Below are positions 44,222 to 54,680 of a stretch of 64,000 bases of DNA, one piece after another (position 1 is the first letter of the stretch; every line of letters starts with the position of its first letter). Position numbers and translations under genes: made by a program. This stretch comes from Takakia lepidozioides. Lineage: Eukaryota; Streptophyta; Takakiopsida; Takakiales; Takakiaceae. The stretch spans positions 18,786,001 through 18,850,000 of the forward strand of contig CM060731.1 in NCBI GenBank assembly GCA_030704615.1. The letters are read 5' to 3'. The notes below the pieces were generated by a model. The model was not told the origin of the DNA. It saw only the letters and a list, made by a program, of their open reading frames with translations, and did no database searches.

Positions 44222-47200
44222 CTACCCATGTGTTGTATCCCGCTGCAAAAGAGTATCGACCTCGTTGAAACTCATAGTGGCCTGGTGAATGAAGTTGTCA
44301 CGTTTGGGATCGCAAACCATCCTCCTCAAAAATATGAAATACAAATGTTTGCAGGGTATGAATTTACCTCTCTTGCCCAAACTGGTTGATAGCATATTCA
44401 CAAAATCAGGACATGTGCAATTGGGGAAATTGGAAACCGTGATGTCGTAGGTCCTGTCATGAACAACAGATGTGGAAGTGATGATTGTGAATACCCGACC
44501 ATATCCTGGATCGGGTACTTCCGTGGTGCTTCCGACACGAGCTTGGAGCATTCTTGCGGACTCCACTTTGCCAAAGTGTTCAGCGGTTGGAGGGAAACGC
44601 CGAACGAGCTTTCCATCTCGTTTGGTTGGCCACAAGTCAGGATTTGCCGGGGGATCCGGGAGGACGCAGAAGTAGTAGCACATGCATGGAGTTGGGGTTG
44701 TCTCGCAAGGGAAAAACCTGCCTCCTCCAGCATTTCAATCTCCTGAAAGCTGAGATGTGTTCCCACCTTCACGGGCCAAACGGTTGGAGGAGATGGCTTC
44801 ATCACTACGGAAGGACGCACAGTTCCATGCACACATCTGGCACAATCATCTGCGCAGAACCAGAACTTGTGGTTCTTGGCTTCTGATTGACCGTATGGAC
44901 GCATCAAGCCCGTGAAAGTCGGAGCAGGAGTTCGGGCACCACCTCTGGATATAGATGAAGTGCACTTCTCGAAATTAGTTGCCCTGATCGCTGTACATTT
45001 CACACGAGACCCGACACTTGTGCGTTCTATGTGCCAAACGTGGTCGGGGCATGCGGACTCAAGCACATCAAGGGGGTTGTTTCTCTCCTGCACCATTTCA
45101 GTGGCACGGTTTGATGCTGGAGCTTGCCGTCGTGTTGGAGGTTCCTCCACAATGGAGGTTCCGGACATGGAGCTGTCATGCAGGGGAACACGAGGCTTCG
45201 AGAAGTTATCCCGGTCTGCCCTGTAGGAATCTGAATCCGAACCAGGTGGAGTGTTCAATTTCCTCTTACAGGAGCCGAATCTCTCCTCCCTTTCAAGATG
45301 TGGAACTCTAGAAACAAGTGGCGTTCCCTGGGCATACATGCTCACCGCCCGTGCTATCTTGATTGGATCCCCAGATCTGTTTGCAGCACGCAACATCAAC
45401 TCCCATTTGTCCGGACCCTTGCCACCAACCCCACCTCGTAAGAAATCACGGTATCGGGTTTGTTGTTGCAAGGCACGTATCAAATCATCTGTTGTTGCCA
45501 CATACAAATCCCGACCTCGTTTCCCAGACTGCTGCAACCATGCATTGTGCACAGTTTCTGCCAAATTGCAAGATGGCATGTCCGCCATTTCCTCAATGGA
45601 CATGTTCTGCAAAGAGGATAACCACACTTCAGAACAGTGCACAGGAAACAACATAAAGAAAGCAATGAGTCAAAAATATGGAAAGCAAATGTATGAATAA
45701 AGCATGAAATAGAAGCCTCGTACCATTGTCATGGCTGCTCCCCACTGTCTATACCGGAAGTGCCAAAACGCCAGCCAATCTTCCAATGCTCTCATACTCT
45801 CAAGTGATGCAGCTCCAGAAGAGAACCACCAGGCACGAATTGTCTGGAACAAAGTGTCCGCCTCCTTCATTGTTCTAGCATCTTTGTACTCTTTGCACAA
45901 TTTACGGTGCTGAGTCTGCATCTCTGGTTTGATGTCCGACTTTGTATGTTTTTCCAGAGATTGTGTCCAATGGAATAGACATGTACGCTCTCTTCCTGGC
46001 ATAGGCACTTTTGGGTCGCCCGATCCGAAGACAACACGAATAGCATTGAAATTTGCTTAAGCACTATCCGCCATGAAACCTGCAAAATTTGGAGATGGCA
46101 GCCCATGGTAGCCCATGACACGTATCAGGGAATTCCACATGAGCTTCTGGGATTCCGTATCCTCGGATTGCATATCACAAACTGCAATTGTCATAACTCG
46201 TTGGTACACTGGATCGTAGACATGACAAGCCATTGTCGTCCAATCCTTCACTCGTTTCACATGATCAAACATAAGAAAACAGTTCTGCAAGTCCCCAGTC
46301 TTCTGCATCCGCTTCACGAGGCTAACCCCACTGCCCTCCCCAACAGTCGACATTTTGAAAAGAAAAACTTTGATGGCACCTTGACCTGGGAATACATTGT
46401 CCTGGATGTAATCGTACTTGCTCACTCGTTTCAATTCCAAAATATTGTCTATGTAGCCTCTGATCCCAGAGCCCATTCTCAATGCATTGATCTGATGCCG
46501 AATGTTAGGTGAACTTAAAGTGGAGAAATGATCCATGACCAGGTCCAATGCTGCACCGTCAAGTTTAGTCCCCACAGAATCTCCTTCACTCAAAATATGG
46601 CTTTCCAAGAAGGACTTGCTTGCGCCAATAGCAATTGCAGATGTTGTTGCGGATGGGTTTCTCCCGAACTCCTGTTTGATCAACCTCGATACTGTCTCAA
46701 CACTCTCCCTGTAATCCCCCTTCGAGACAGGATGGTTATGGAATCCAAAATGCACACAAGCTCTCGTCATTGTATTCAAACGGTGGACAACATAGTACAT
46801 TCTTGCTCCGCAGAGCGCCAAACAGGATGGCACAAGTTTGCATAATTTGCAGACGAAAATGTTTGCCGGTGGAGGGGCAGTCCCAGGCTGAAATGGATTT
46901 TCCGCCAGACCCTCCCATTTGCTTTGATTATGAACCCCAGACTGAAGAAAGTGTCTGCAATTCAAATTATCACACCTAAGGTGTCCATTGCAAACTGTCC
47001 TCCTGAAAACAAGTTTGTCATCATTCTGAATATTTGATGTTTTTGTTCTGCACCACGGGTGCCCGTCGTGTTTCTTGTCCATTCCATGCATCATGATTGT
47101 TACACCTCCAACTCGCGGAGGAGGAGGCAGCTCGAATAGGATATCGCCATCAAAAGTCTCCGGCAAGAACTTCACATGCACCTGCTTCAAAGATTCCCAA

Positions 47201-47736
47201 TCAATTCCCCGCAACTCACTTTTGAATCCAGCCATTCCTCCCATCGCCCGCAATTTTGGAATGACACTACAAATCTCTTCTTCATCAGCTTCTGCAACCA
47301 CAGTAGGAAGGACTGGATTTGGAATTTCACTTATGTCATCATCGGAAGAATCCGAAAACTCAACGATTGGAGTGGAGGAAGTCTGTTCTTTTTTCACCAC
47401 CACCTCCCTCTTGTCTTCAACGACTGAAGCAGCAGTCCCGGGCGTCACATATGACCCAAGGGACTTTCGCCGAGGCTCTCCAAGTACTCTGTATCGACCA
47501 GGACGCACTCTCCACTGGCTGATATGAGCCGTCTCATCACGGTTTTGGAAAGAATATTTCACCAACTTCCCTTTCAGATCGTAAACCTCTTTCTCCAAAA
47601 AGATGGAGCCATTCTGCAGCTGAAAACGGGTAGCCAAGACATGTTCCAGAACAATTGCAAATCCATTGTCAATGACTTCCTGGGAGAACGGCACTGGTTT
47701 GTCGTCTGAGAAGAACTCCGCTTCAGAGGAAGCCAT
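44222..47736 (-). pseudogene. MULE-type transposase-like protein with zinc-binding N-terminus and C-terminal SWIM finger
   Basis: Two exons, 47736-45724 and 45606-44222, of about 1,130 codons. Order: N-terminal region (MASSEAEFFSDDKPVPFSQE); a Cys/His-rich domain (VCNGHLRCDNLNCRHF, CKLCKLVPSC, FHNHPV) resembling FLYWCH/WRKY-GCM1 fingers; a MULE-type DDE domain with CFLMFDHVKRVKDW, GFMADS and the C-x2-H motif TCLFHWTQSLEK; a long linker; and a SWIM finger (CTCPDF ... CKHLYFIF). Defects: an in-frame TAA at 46057-46059 just after GFMADSA, and a -1 shift in a T run at ~44722 before the SWIM part. MULE + SWIM is the plan of plant MuDR/FAR1-type transposases. Only two lesions in 1,130 codons suggests recent activity. 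It is divergent from the ParB-like gene with an 840-bp shared promoter. Confidence 0.8.
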
Positions 47737-48576
47737 CTTCCTTCCTCGAGTATGTTTGTACCTTGCTATCGCAGATCTAGTGTAAATCGGTTTACTGCTG
47801 TCTCCAGAACACAGATGAAGAATGAGCAGAGAATATGGCGGAGGAAGCTCAGATAACGACTGTGCATATTATGTTATTCTTTCCAGATATGCAGCCGTCC
47901 ATTTTAATTACTTTTCTTGTGGGCCCAGTGGTCAGAGTATCCCTAGGGGCAGTGTCGACAACTGTTAAACCGTTAATCAGAACCTCATCAATAAACCCAA
48001 TAACAAAGCCGACTTCCTGGAAGCATGCCACAGGATCTGAGAATAGGATTGCAGATTAAGTAAATGTATCTATATACTACTACCAATGATCATGCGCACC
48101 TGGAAAGTTCCAAATGTGAAACGAATGTGGGGTTTGGCTAACAAGGATGACCGTGTATGATATTCCAAAATTTGTCATCAAACTCTCGTTCATTTATATT
48201 TATTTGTTTAAGACCGCGCATCAATTTCTGGGATTCGCTGTTATTTTTAAATATTGAACCCGTTCTAATAAAGAACACGCCGTTTTTTTTGGGCGGCGCA
48301 CGTCAGACATCCATAACTGAATACGAACAGCTGTACACCAATTGCTGGCATGTGCACTAATAAGGAAACGACTATGTGTAACGGTCACGCGGGAGGGAAT
48401 CCGATGCTTCTAGAGACACGCAAGAACGCAGGCAATCCCGCAAGAAATCGGGAGTCACTGCGTTTTTCTACTTTTCGCGCTTAGTCAAGCTGGAGAGGGT
48501 TCTTTCTAGAATACGAAAGAGCAGAAAGTCTCTTTATTTTACTTCTCTTAGAGAGAGACGCAGAGCAAGAGAGAAA
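47737..48576. promoter_or_regulatory. Bidirectional spacer between the MULE/SWIM and ParB-like genes
   Basis: 840 bases between two head-to-head starts. AT-rich in the middle, with GC-rich short motifs near both ends (e.g. GGGCGGCGCACGTCA at ~48290). A GAGAGAG leader precedes the ATG at 48577. Shared control of the two genes is inferred from layout only. Confidence 0.5.
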
Positions 48577-51120
48577 ATGATGAGGCGTCGTTTGTTGGAG
48601 AACACAGGGCCAAGGCAGCAGGTGAACGCGGAGACTGATTCACAAGAGCAGACGGAGACTGAGGCAGCGGCTGCGACACAGTCGGCGATAAGAGTGCGCC
48701 AGCCTGTGGAGGCAGAGATGATTCGCAGGGACACTGAAGAAGGTGGAAGCACGCGGAACGCCGAACCTGGAGAAGGTCAAGAAACCCTTGCGCAGACAGA
48801 AACTCCAGCAGATGTGAGAGGGAAGAGGAAAGCGGCTGAAGGGGATCAAATTTCAAAACCTAAGAAGGTGCCAGTAAGTTTTATCATATAGTCTGTCTGA
48901 TTGCCTTTCAAGGAGTCCTTCCTCTTCCCTTCTTTAGCAGGAACTACTGAATTGCGAGCGTCGTTAACGCCATTCGATTCTCCTCATGAGATTTATGTAC
49001 CTATGTGTTTGAAGAGAGAGTCTGCACTTACTATTCTCCCTAAACTACACTGAATGTCGTTGCCGCCAATCAGTTGCACATGTATGTCATTACACAACAC
49101 AGATCCGGCAGGTCGTTATCTTTTGTGATTGTCGTTAACGCCGTTCGCTATCGCTCTCGCTTTTGTTTTGAATACGGCAGTCTCAGCTTTGCATGTGTAG
49201 ATTGTGCTGAATTCTTTCACACCATTCATGGTGAGATTCCTTGATAGAGAGTGATGGTCGTTACCGCCATTCACTATTTGCAAATCACTCAGTCAGAACT
49301 GAATGGCATCGTGCAGAAAACTGTGAGGTCGAAGCCTACAGGATCAGAGGGGAAAGGATCTGGAGATGGGGACGAGTCCGCAAAAAGCTCAGAGAATACA
49401 GATGAAGCAGATGAATCCGAAGTGCACTACCTTGACAAGGTGAAAGAACTCATGTCATTCCAGAAGGTAAACTCTCAAGAGGTTATAAGGGACATGCTCG
49501 TATCTGGAGGGCGTCTGGACATACCTCTGTGCCGGATGATATCAATGCCTGTTGTGCGTCCACCTCTTTCCCATGACATAACAAAATTGGAGAGTGATTT
49601 TGTGCATGGATATAGACTTGGTGCACAAGTTTTTTATGTGTCACTGACGGATATAAATGGGAAAAGCACATTAGTGTCTCCAGAGATCAGTGATAACTGG
49701 GATGAGTGCTGGAAAGATGCCAATGAGGAGTTCGAGCTGGGCCTCATGATGGGAAAGAACACCCAGCAATTCTGCAACCACATGTTCTACGTCTGGGACG
49801 GCAACCACCGATTGCTGGCATGGATGGGATACATTCAGAAACACCATTCGAAAGACAAAGACAAGCATGTTGCTGTGGAGGCAATGGTTTTGGATCCAGG
49901 AAACGACATCGCTAGGCTTCTTACAGCTATGCACGACGTGAACAAGTAAGTCATCCAGGAGATTTCATTCCCTCTGTAGTGTCTTGTTAATCCTCAAAAA
50001 ACAGTGTTAAGGAATGCAATATTTCCAATGTTTTTGCAGATCGACAGAGAAATCGCATGTGACAACAAGCTTGGTTCACACACTATTCCGAATTCAGAGG
50101 ATTGGTCTGATGAAGCTGGATGATTTTCGGACAGTACTACCACCCAATATCATCAAGAAGTGCGAAACAAGAAGAGCTGCAGGCACTTGGTATTCTTTGA
50201 CACGAGAGGCGTTTCTGGAGTACATGTATGCGGTAAGCCTGAGTCTGTAATCTGTTTACTTTTCGAATACATGTTTGTAGTCCCTTCGGAGCTAATCACT
50301 ACTTGAATGAATGCAGCAAGAACTGGCAGAGGCAGCTGAGAAGGGAAAATCCGAATATTACCGCACTACACCAGAAGAACTAAGGACATCAAAGGGTGTG
50401 GAAGCTGCAATAAAGAAGGAGTTTGAAATGCGAAGAACCAAATTGATGTCAGCCTTCGGAAAGCAGCTTAGAATAGTAGATCCTGGACTTGGTCCTGAGT
50501 TCCTTCAACAGATCAAAACACACTATGACAAGCATGTGCATCCGGAGATGCAGCAGGAGAAATTGCACCGGCTGGCCATATCGATGGTCGACCCACAAAC
50601 AAAAATAAGGTGGCTGGAGATATGGAACTCAGATCAAACAGTAAAAGACTTGAATCAGTTCCCAAAGAGCACCATACAGCCTGGCACAAAGGTGGAAGGA
50701 ATCAGTGATTTGGTGTTTGATAACTGGCTCCACAAGGCTACATTTTGGAGTCAGGTGTGTATTCGAACATGATGTTTCTTCTCTTCAAGTATGTGATGTG
50801 TATCTTTTTTGCAATTCTGACAAATATACTATTTGCAGCTCGAAAAGCGCGCCGTCATTGTGCTGGATCAGACTTTGAAGGACCTGAACATTGCGATTGT
50901 TTCCCCTCCCCAAATGTCATTGGAGGCATACATAAGGAAGTGGAGAGGTCTCACCTGGAGATACTGTTTTTTCCGGGAGTTCTCCAAAGATGGTAACATT
51001 TTACGGTCCAACGACTTTGACAGTCAGGTTGGAGGAGAGTGGGCCATGATGCGAGTTGTGTACAGGTTCAATGTCATACTTGAAACTCTACTGTTATTCT
51101 GGGAAAAAATGTGGCTTCAT
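48577..51120 (+). CDS. Unknown protein with ParB/sulfiredoxin-like DGNHR motif
   Basis: Exons join in phase: 48577-48873, 49317-49945, 50040-50232, 50317-50754 and from 50839 onward (3' end unsure, ~51000-51120). At least 600 residues. Order: a Glu/Gln/Thr-rich, likely disordered N-terminus ending in KRKAAEGD; an acidic Ser-rich linker; then a folded part with GGRLDIPLCRMISMPVVRPP, DFVHGYRLGAQVFY and YVWDGNHRLLAWMGYIQ, followed by VEAMVLDP and DIARLLTAMHDVNK. D-G-N-H-R-x-x-A at a strand-helix turn followed by a strand and a helix with Asn is the ParB/Srx phosphate-binding motif. After it, helical regions (YRTTPEELRTSKG, RRTKLMSAFGKQLRIVD) lack known domains. It pairs head-to-head with the MULE/SWIM gene. 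No stop or frameshift interrupts the five exons, unlike its neighbours. An accessory or anti-silencing role is speculation. Confidence 0.6.
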
Positions 51121-51149
51121 ATGGATTGCAATCTTAGATCCAGATTGAA

Positions 51150-51998
51150 TGTCGTTCATTTGCAAAAGCATGGTGGAGGGGCGGTCGTAGGCGCAGATCC
51201 TCGGTGGAGTACCCCACAACAATGGAGGAGCTGCAGCCCTTTACAGTGTGGGTCAGATTTGCAATTGCAGTGTACGCATCAGAGAACGAGGACCCAGATG
51301 AGGGCATGGTGAGTCTGTCATTCCTCCCAGGGCTGATTGCCACTTCGTACCGGTCAATGAAAGCATATGGCAATCACTATAGAGTGGATGATGCCAACAC
51401 CAGCCTCCTGGTGACTTATGACAACGGAGTGACATCATTTTTTGAACAAGAGAGTAGGAGTTGTGCACGAGATCGGAATCCAATTTCATGCCATGTGCAA
51501 TATGTAGGAGTAATCAATGAGATCCTTAAACTAGACTATGGTCTTGTGAAGCCAATTCTATTCCGTTGTTCTTGGGTAAAAGCCAATATGGTAGGAGAGA
51601 ATGCCACCATGAAACGGGATGAGTACGGGTTCCTCCTTGTTGATTTCAGAAAAATGCTACCACAAGATGAAGAGCCATTCATTTTCCCATCGCAAGTTGA
51701 GCAAGTTTTCTTTTCAGATGACACCCATGCGCCGGGATGGAAGGTGGTTCTTCACAAGGACCCCCGGGCCAAACGAGTCGTGGCCGACGTCCATGATCTG
51801 GACCTAGGGGAGAATGCCGACCACGAGGGTCTGAGGGAACCACGAAATCTACCAGATACGGCCGAACCAGTCTCTTTGGAAGGAGCAGTTACCTTTAATG
51901 AGGAAGACATTCCAGGGTTGGTAATTACCGCAAGGCAAATTGCAGATATGGGTAGTGAAGGGGAAGATTATTTGGATACAGATAGTGAGCCCAGCTGA
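51150..51998 (+). pseudogene. CACTA TNP2 C-terminal part with DUF4216
   Basis: A plus-strand frame ending at the TGA at 51996-51998. Seen: TMEELQPFTVWVRFAIAVYA, LPGLIATSYRSMKAYGNHYR, YDNGVTSFFEQESRSCARDR, then DUF4216 with VQYVGVINEILKLDYG, LFRCSWVKANMVG, RDEYGFLLVDFRKMLP and VEQVFFSDDTHAPGWKVVLH. An acidic tail closes it (EGEDYLDTDSEPS). In normal TNP2 genes this follows DUF4218 directly; here it lies 7.8 kb away with other genes between. It cannot now be translated with the N-terminal part unless the whole segment is spliced out. Confidence 0.85.
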
Positions 51999-52825
51999 AT
52001 CTCAGTGTCCATTAAGCCAACAGCTCATAGACGAGAGCTATGCTAAGGACTCTTACTGTCCTTAGAACCCATTTTGTACAGTCCTGCAAGCGCGCAAGGG
52101 CGAGACAGTTGATAGTATCGATAATGTCCCGGTATGTGGTCCGTACTGTCTTGTGAACAAACATTTTTTTGTTCTGCCAATATTGTTTCTGACATGTGAG
52201 GAGAGGATCGTCTTCATGTACGGGAAGTAGACGTGAATGTGTGCATGCATTTTCTGGCCCATCTGCATGCTTTCCAGGAACAAAAACCAGTGGAATGGGG
52301 GGTGTCTCCAAAGGAGCAGGACCGAACGACACCTTTTTGTGCTTCCCTTGCTTTCTTTCTCACCGTTGTTGCATTCTCCCACCTGCCCAACAGCAGCACT
52401 CTCGAAGCAATAGCATGACATATGTTGCAACATGATCTTTCTTCACCAGTGAATGAGTTTTTTTGCTACATGTACTGCCACGTCCACATTAACGTTGATC
52501 CCTGCAAGCACTTGGCAAGACACCCCAGAGCCGCAAATCCAGCAACCACCACAAACATATCTAACTGATTGTAGTGACATGGGAATAGCTCACTTGTAGA
52601 GGAATTGAACCTCCAGCCAAATGAATGGCTCTGCCCCTTGTAGCACAAATGCGATGCAAAAACAAGGTGAGTACAAAATGAAGAAGCACTTACGAGGTCC
52701 CCATCCCTCGGATGGACTCCCACTTGTGCTCTGGAATTGTGCAGGCCTGATTAGCACCAAATTGCATGAATCCTAAGCCTGAATGTCAAATGCAGGTTTA
52801 TGTCGCGATGCAGCACGCCATCATC
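51999..52825. other. CACTA internal spacer, no gene supported
   Basis: Non-coding stretch between the TNP2 end and the eL27 pieces. A 106-codon minus-strand frame (52012-52332) has no recognisable domain. Confidence 0.4.
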
Positions 52826-53744
52826 TTACCTGTAGTTTCCAGTTTCACTGGTGTCACAACTGCCTTCAAGTCAACATCAAAATTAAGTCCACCTATGCGC
52901 AAATCGCAGAATGTCTCATGACACCATCTGCCGCCGCTGGTTTGGCATGATATGATTGTAGTTCACAACCTTAATGAACGCTTTCAGCCTTGACCTCTTT
53001 GCAATCTTCTTCTGTGACTGCTTCTTCATAATTTATGAAAGGGTAAAGCAGCTACACATCAAATTCTTGCAAGTATAGGGGGGTACTCAGGCCTCATTGG
53101 GAGAAAGAGTGCCATAAACACAGACACATCCTTAAATGTAAAAATTGGAGAAGCGAACGTCTGGTGGCAATAACTGCCTAAACCAGAATTATACTCCATT
53201 CCAGCGCACATGTAAAGAGTCGGATGATAACTCGGAATCCCAATTGGAGATAATGAGACGAATACATGACTATCTTGCGAGTTTCAACTTTCTTGGAGGT
53301 AGTTTCCAGTTTCTCTGGTGTCACAACTGTCTTCAGCCTTGACGTCTTTGCGATCTTCTTCTGTGACGCCTTCTGCATAACTTGTGAAATGGAAAAGCAG
53401 CTACACATCAAATTATTGCGATGCCACTCAATGACACTATGAACGTTTCGAGCATGCTGTCAGAAAACTAGACGGGCAAAAACCCAATTCAGCAGCCTCA
53501 CCTTGCGTGGATACTTGGGAATTGATGCCAGAAGGGCATGCCCGTATGCGCGCTCCATCGTGCCTCCATCCAGCACATTATATAAATGTTGAATGACCAA
53601 GACCCCGATGTCACACCGTTTTGAGAAGCCACTACGCGCGCTCACAGTATACGAAGGCCTTGCCGTGTCAGGATTTGCATTCCCACGTCCTACCATGTCC
53701 GACGCAGCACTTGCATCCTTGTCTCTGCCAGGTGGAGGCAGCAC
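52826..53744 (-). pseudogene. RPL27: Captured ribosomal protein eL27 (RPL27) gene fragments, partly duplicated
   Basis: eL27 is a protein of the cytosolic large ribosomal subunit. On the minus strand, 53744-53481 carries ...VLDGGTMERAYGHALLASI and PKYPRK, then a donor. Two alternative following exons are present: 53395-53230 (SQKKIAKTSRLK then TVVTPEKLETTSKKVE, with the middle part deleted) and ~53035-52826 (SQKKIAKRSRLKAFIKVVNY, NHIMP, then, after frame breaks, DVDLKAVVTPVKLETT). These match the eL27 signatures R.YGH.LVA.I.KYP.K, KK.AK.SR.K.F.K.VNY.HIMP, and LDVDLK.VVTP. The KTGKNRWFFTKLRF end is absent. Internal deletion, duplication and stops make it a pseudogene inside the right arm of the CACTA element. 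Confidence 0.8.
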
Positions 53745-54175
53745 GTATTAAAATATCTATTCCCCCAAGGCCACATTTTGTTTACCTCTTTTTGTGAAAG
53801 CCACGTCAGCAAATGTGCTGCCGAGTCATGGGTGCAATGAATGCGCAGTGGTTCATGGAGTCGTTGAGTCGACTACATATTCACTTTAATGAATAAATAT
53901 CTTTATTCCATTAATCGAATTAGGAAAGAAAATTTGTAGTCGCATGTGCAGTAATTACAACCACTTGTAATTTTGGCTTTTTCAAATTTTATGTATTTAC
54001 GCAATTCGTAAAATAGCCTGGAATTCTGCTACGACTCCGGAGTCGTTGACCCCACTTCTGTCTGCCGTCTGAAATGCCCCCGTGGGCCCACATTGTCTGT
54101 TTCGACTCTCCAGTAGTCCCGTTTACTACCAAGTGGTTCCCGGAGTGGTCACGGACATGCAGTCGAATCGGAAAA
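53745..54175. other. CACTA right subterminal region
   Basis: Non-coding. It holds one GCCACGTCAGCA (~53802) shared with the internal palindromic repeats, and an AT-rich part. No gene. Confidence 0.5.
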
Positions 54176-54194
54176 GACACGAATGCTTCTAGTG
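54176..54194 (-). repeat. CACTA right terminal inverted repeat
   Basis: Minus strand reads CACTAGAAGCATTCGTGTC, the intact terminus; followed by the CAA target duplication at 54195-54197. Confidence 0.9.
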
Positions 54195-54289
54195 CAAAGA
54201 TCCTCCAAATACTCCTCCAAGGGCCCTCAAATATCTTCCAAACAATCCTCTAAAGGCCCTTAAATTTCACTAAGTCCTTTCATTGTTGA

Positions 54290-54680
54290 TACCTTAACAG
54301 AGATATAGTTTGAGGTTGCTAGGGTCCCTTATGTTGATGATACTTTTACAGAGGTATAGTCTGAAAATGAGGGTTCTGTTTGGTATACTAACAGAGGTAT
54401 AGTCTGAGCTGATTAGGGTCAACATATGGTCAACAGAGGTATAGTAAAAGGGACAAGCTCTTGTTTGGTATACTAACAGAGGTATAGTCTGAGCTGATTA
54501 GGGTTCACATATGGTGATACCTCAATAGAGGTATAGTAAAATGGACAAGCTCATGTTTGGTATACTAACAGAGGTATAGTCTCACATTAGGGTTCACATA
54601 TGGTGATACCTCAACAGAGGTATAGTCAAAGGGACAAGCTCCTGTTTGGTATACTAACAGAGGTATAGTCTGAGCATACA
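54290..54680. repeat. Minisatellite with ~92-base unit containing ACAGAGGTATAGT
   Basis: The core ACAGAGGTATAGT recurs about nine times. A higher-order unit (core + CTGAGCTGATTAGGGTTCAC + CATATGGTGATACCTCA + core + AAAAGGGACAAGCTC + TTGTTTGGTATACTA) repeats about four times with small changes. Non-coding. It may be part of the LTR/leader of the split retroelement. Confidence 0.85.

Larger units (their letters stand above)
43490..51160. mobile_element. Inserted segment with divergent MULE/SWIM and ParB-like genes, probably a nested transposon
   Basis: TNP2 homology stops after DUF4218 (~43490) and resumes with the region before DUF4216 (~51160). The 7.6 kb between holds two divergent genes that are not CACTA genes: a MULE-type transposase with SWIM zinc finger (-) and a ParB-like multi-exon gene (+). 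This is the layout of an autonomous Mutator-like element inserted in TNP2. I searched by eye for terminal inverted repeats and a 9-bp duplication at the two edges and found none, so the exact ends are unknown; non-TIR MULEs do exist. Confidence 0.5.
31737..54194. mobile_element. 22.5-kb CACTA (En/Spm) DNA transposon with nested insertions and cargo
   Basis: Left end at 31737: TACTAGAAGCATTCGTGTC. Right end, on the other strand from 54194: CACTAGAAGCATTCGTGTC. These are 19-bp inverted repeats differing only at the first base (C to T at the left). A 3-bp duplication CAA (31734-31736 and 54195-54197) flanks them. CACTA start, 3-bp duplication and TNP2/TnpA genes are the hallmarks of the superfamily. 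Outside, both flanks are the same tandem array, which confirms the junction. Inside, in order: TnpA-like gene with HAD domain (-), LINE (+), TNP2 (+), a segment with MULE/SWIM (-) and ParB-like (+) genes, the TNP2 C-terminus (+), and an eL27 pseudogene (-). Part of the 22 kb is later insertion. Confidence 0.9.

Noticed and set aside
41121-46059. In-frame stops repaired by RNA editing
   Set aside because: U-to-C editing in ferns and hornworts is organellar; these genes are nuclear transposon genes, so mutation or assembly error is simpler.
43341-51150. Reading the ParB-like gene and DUF4216 as one host fusion gene
   Set aside because: DUF4216 and the block before it are the normal end of TNP2, whose other parts lie at 40611-43490 on the same strand; interruption explains the layout better than fusion.
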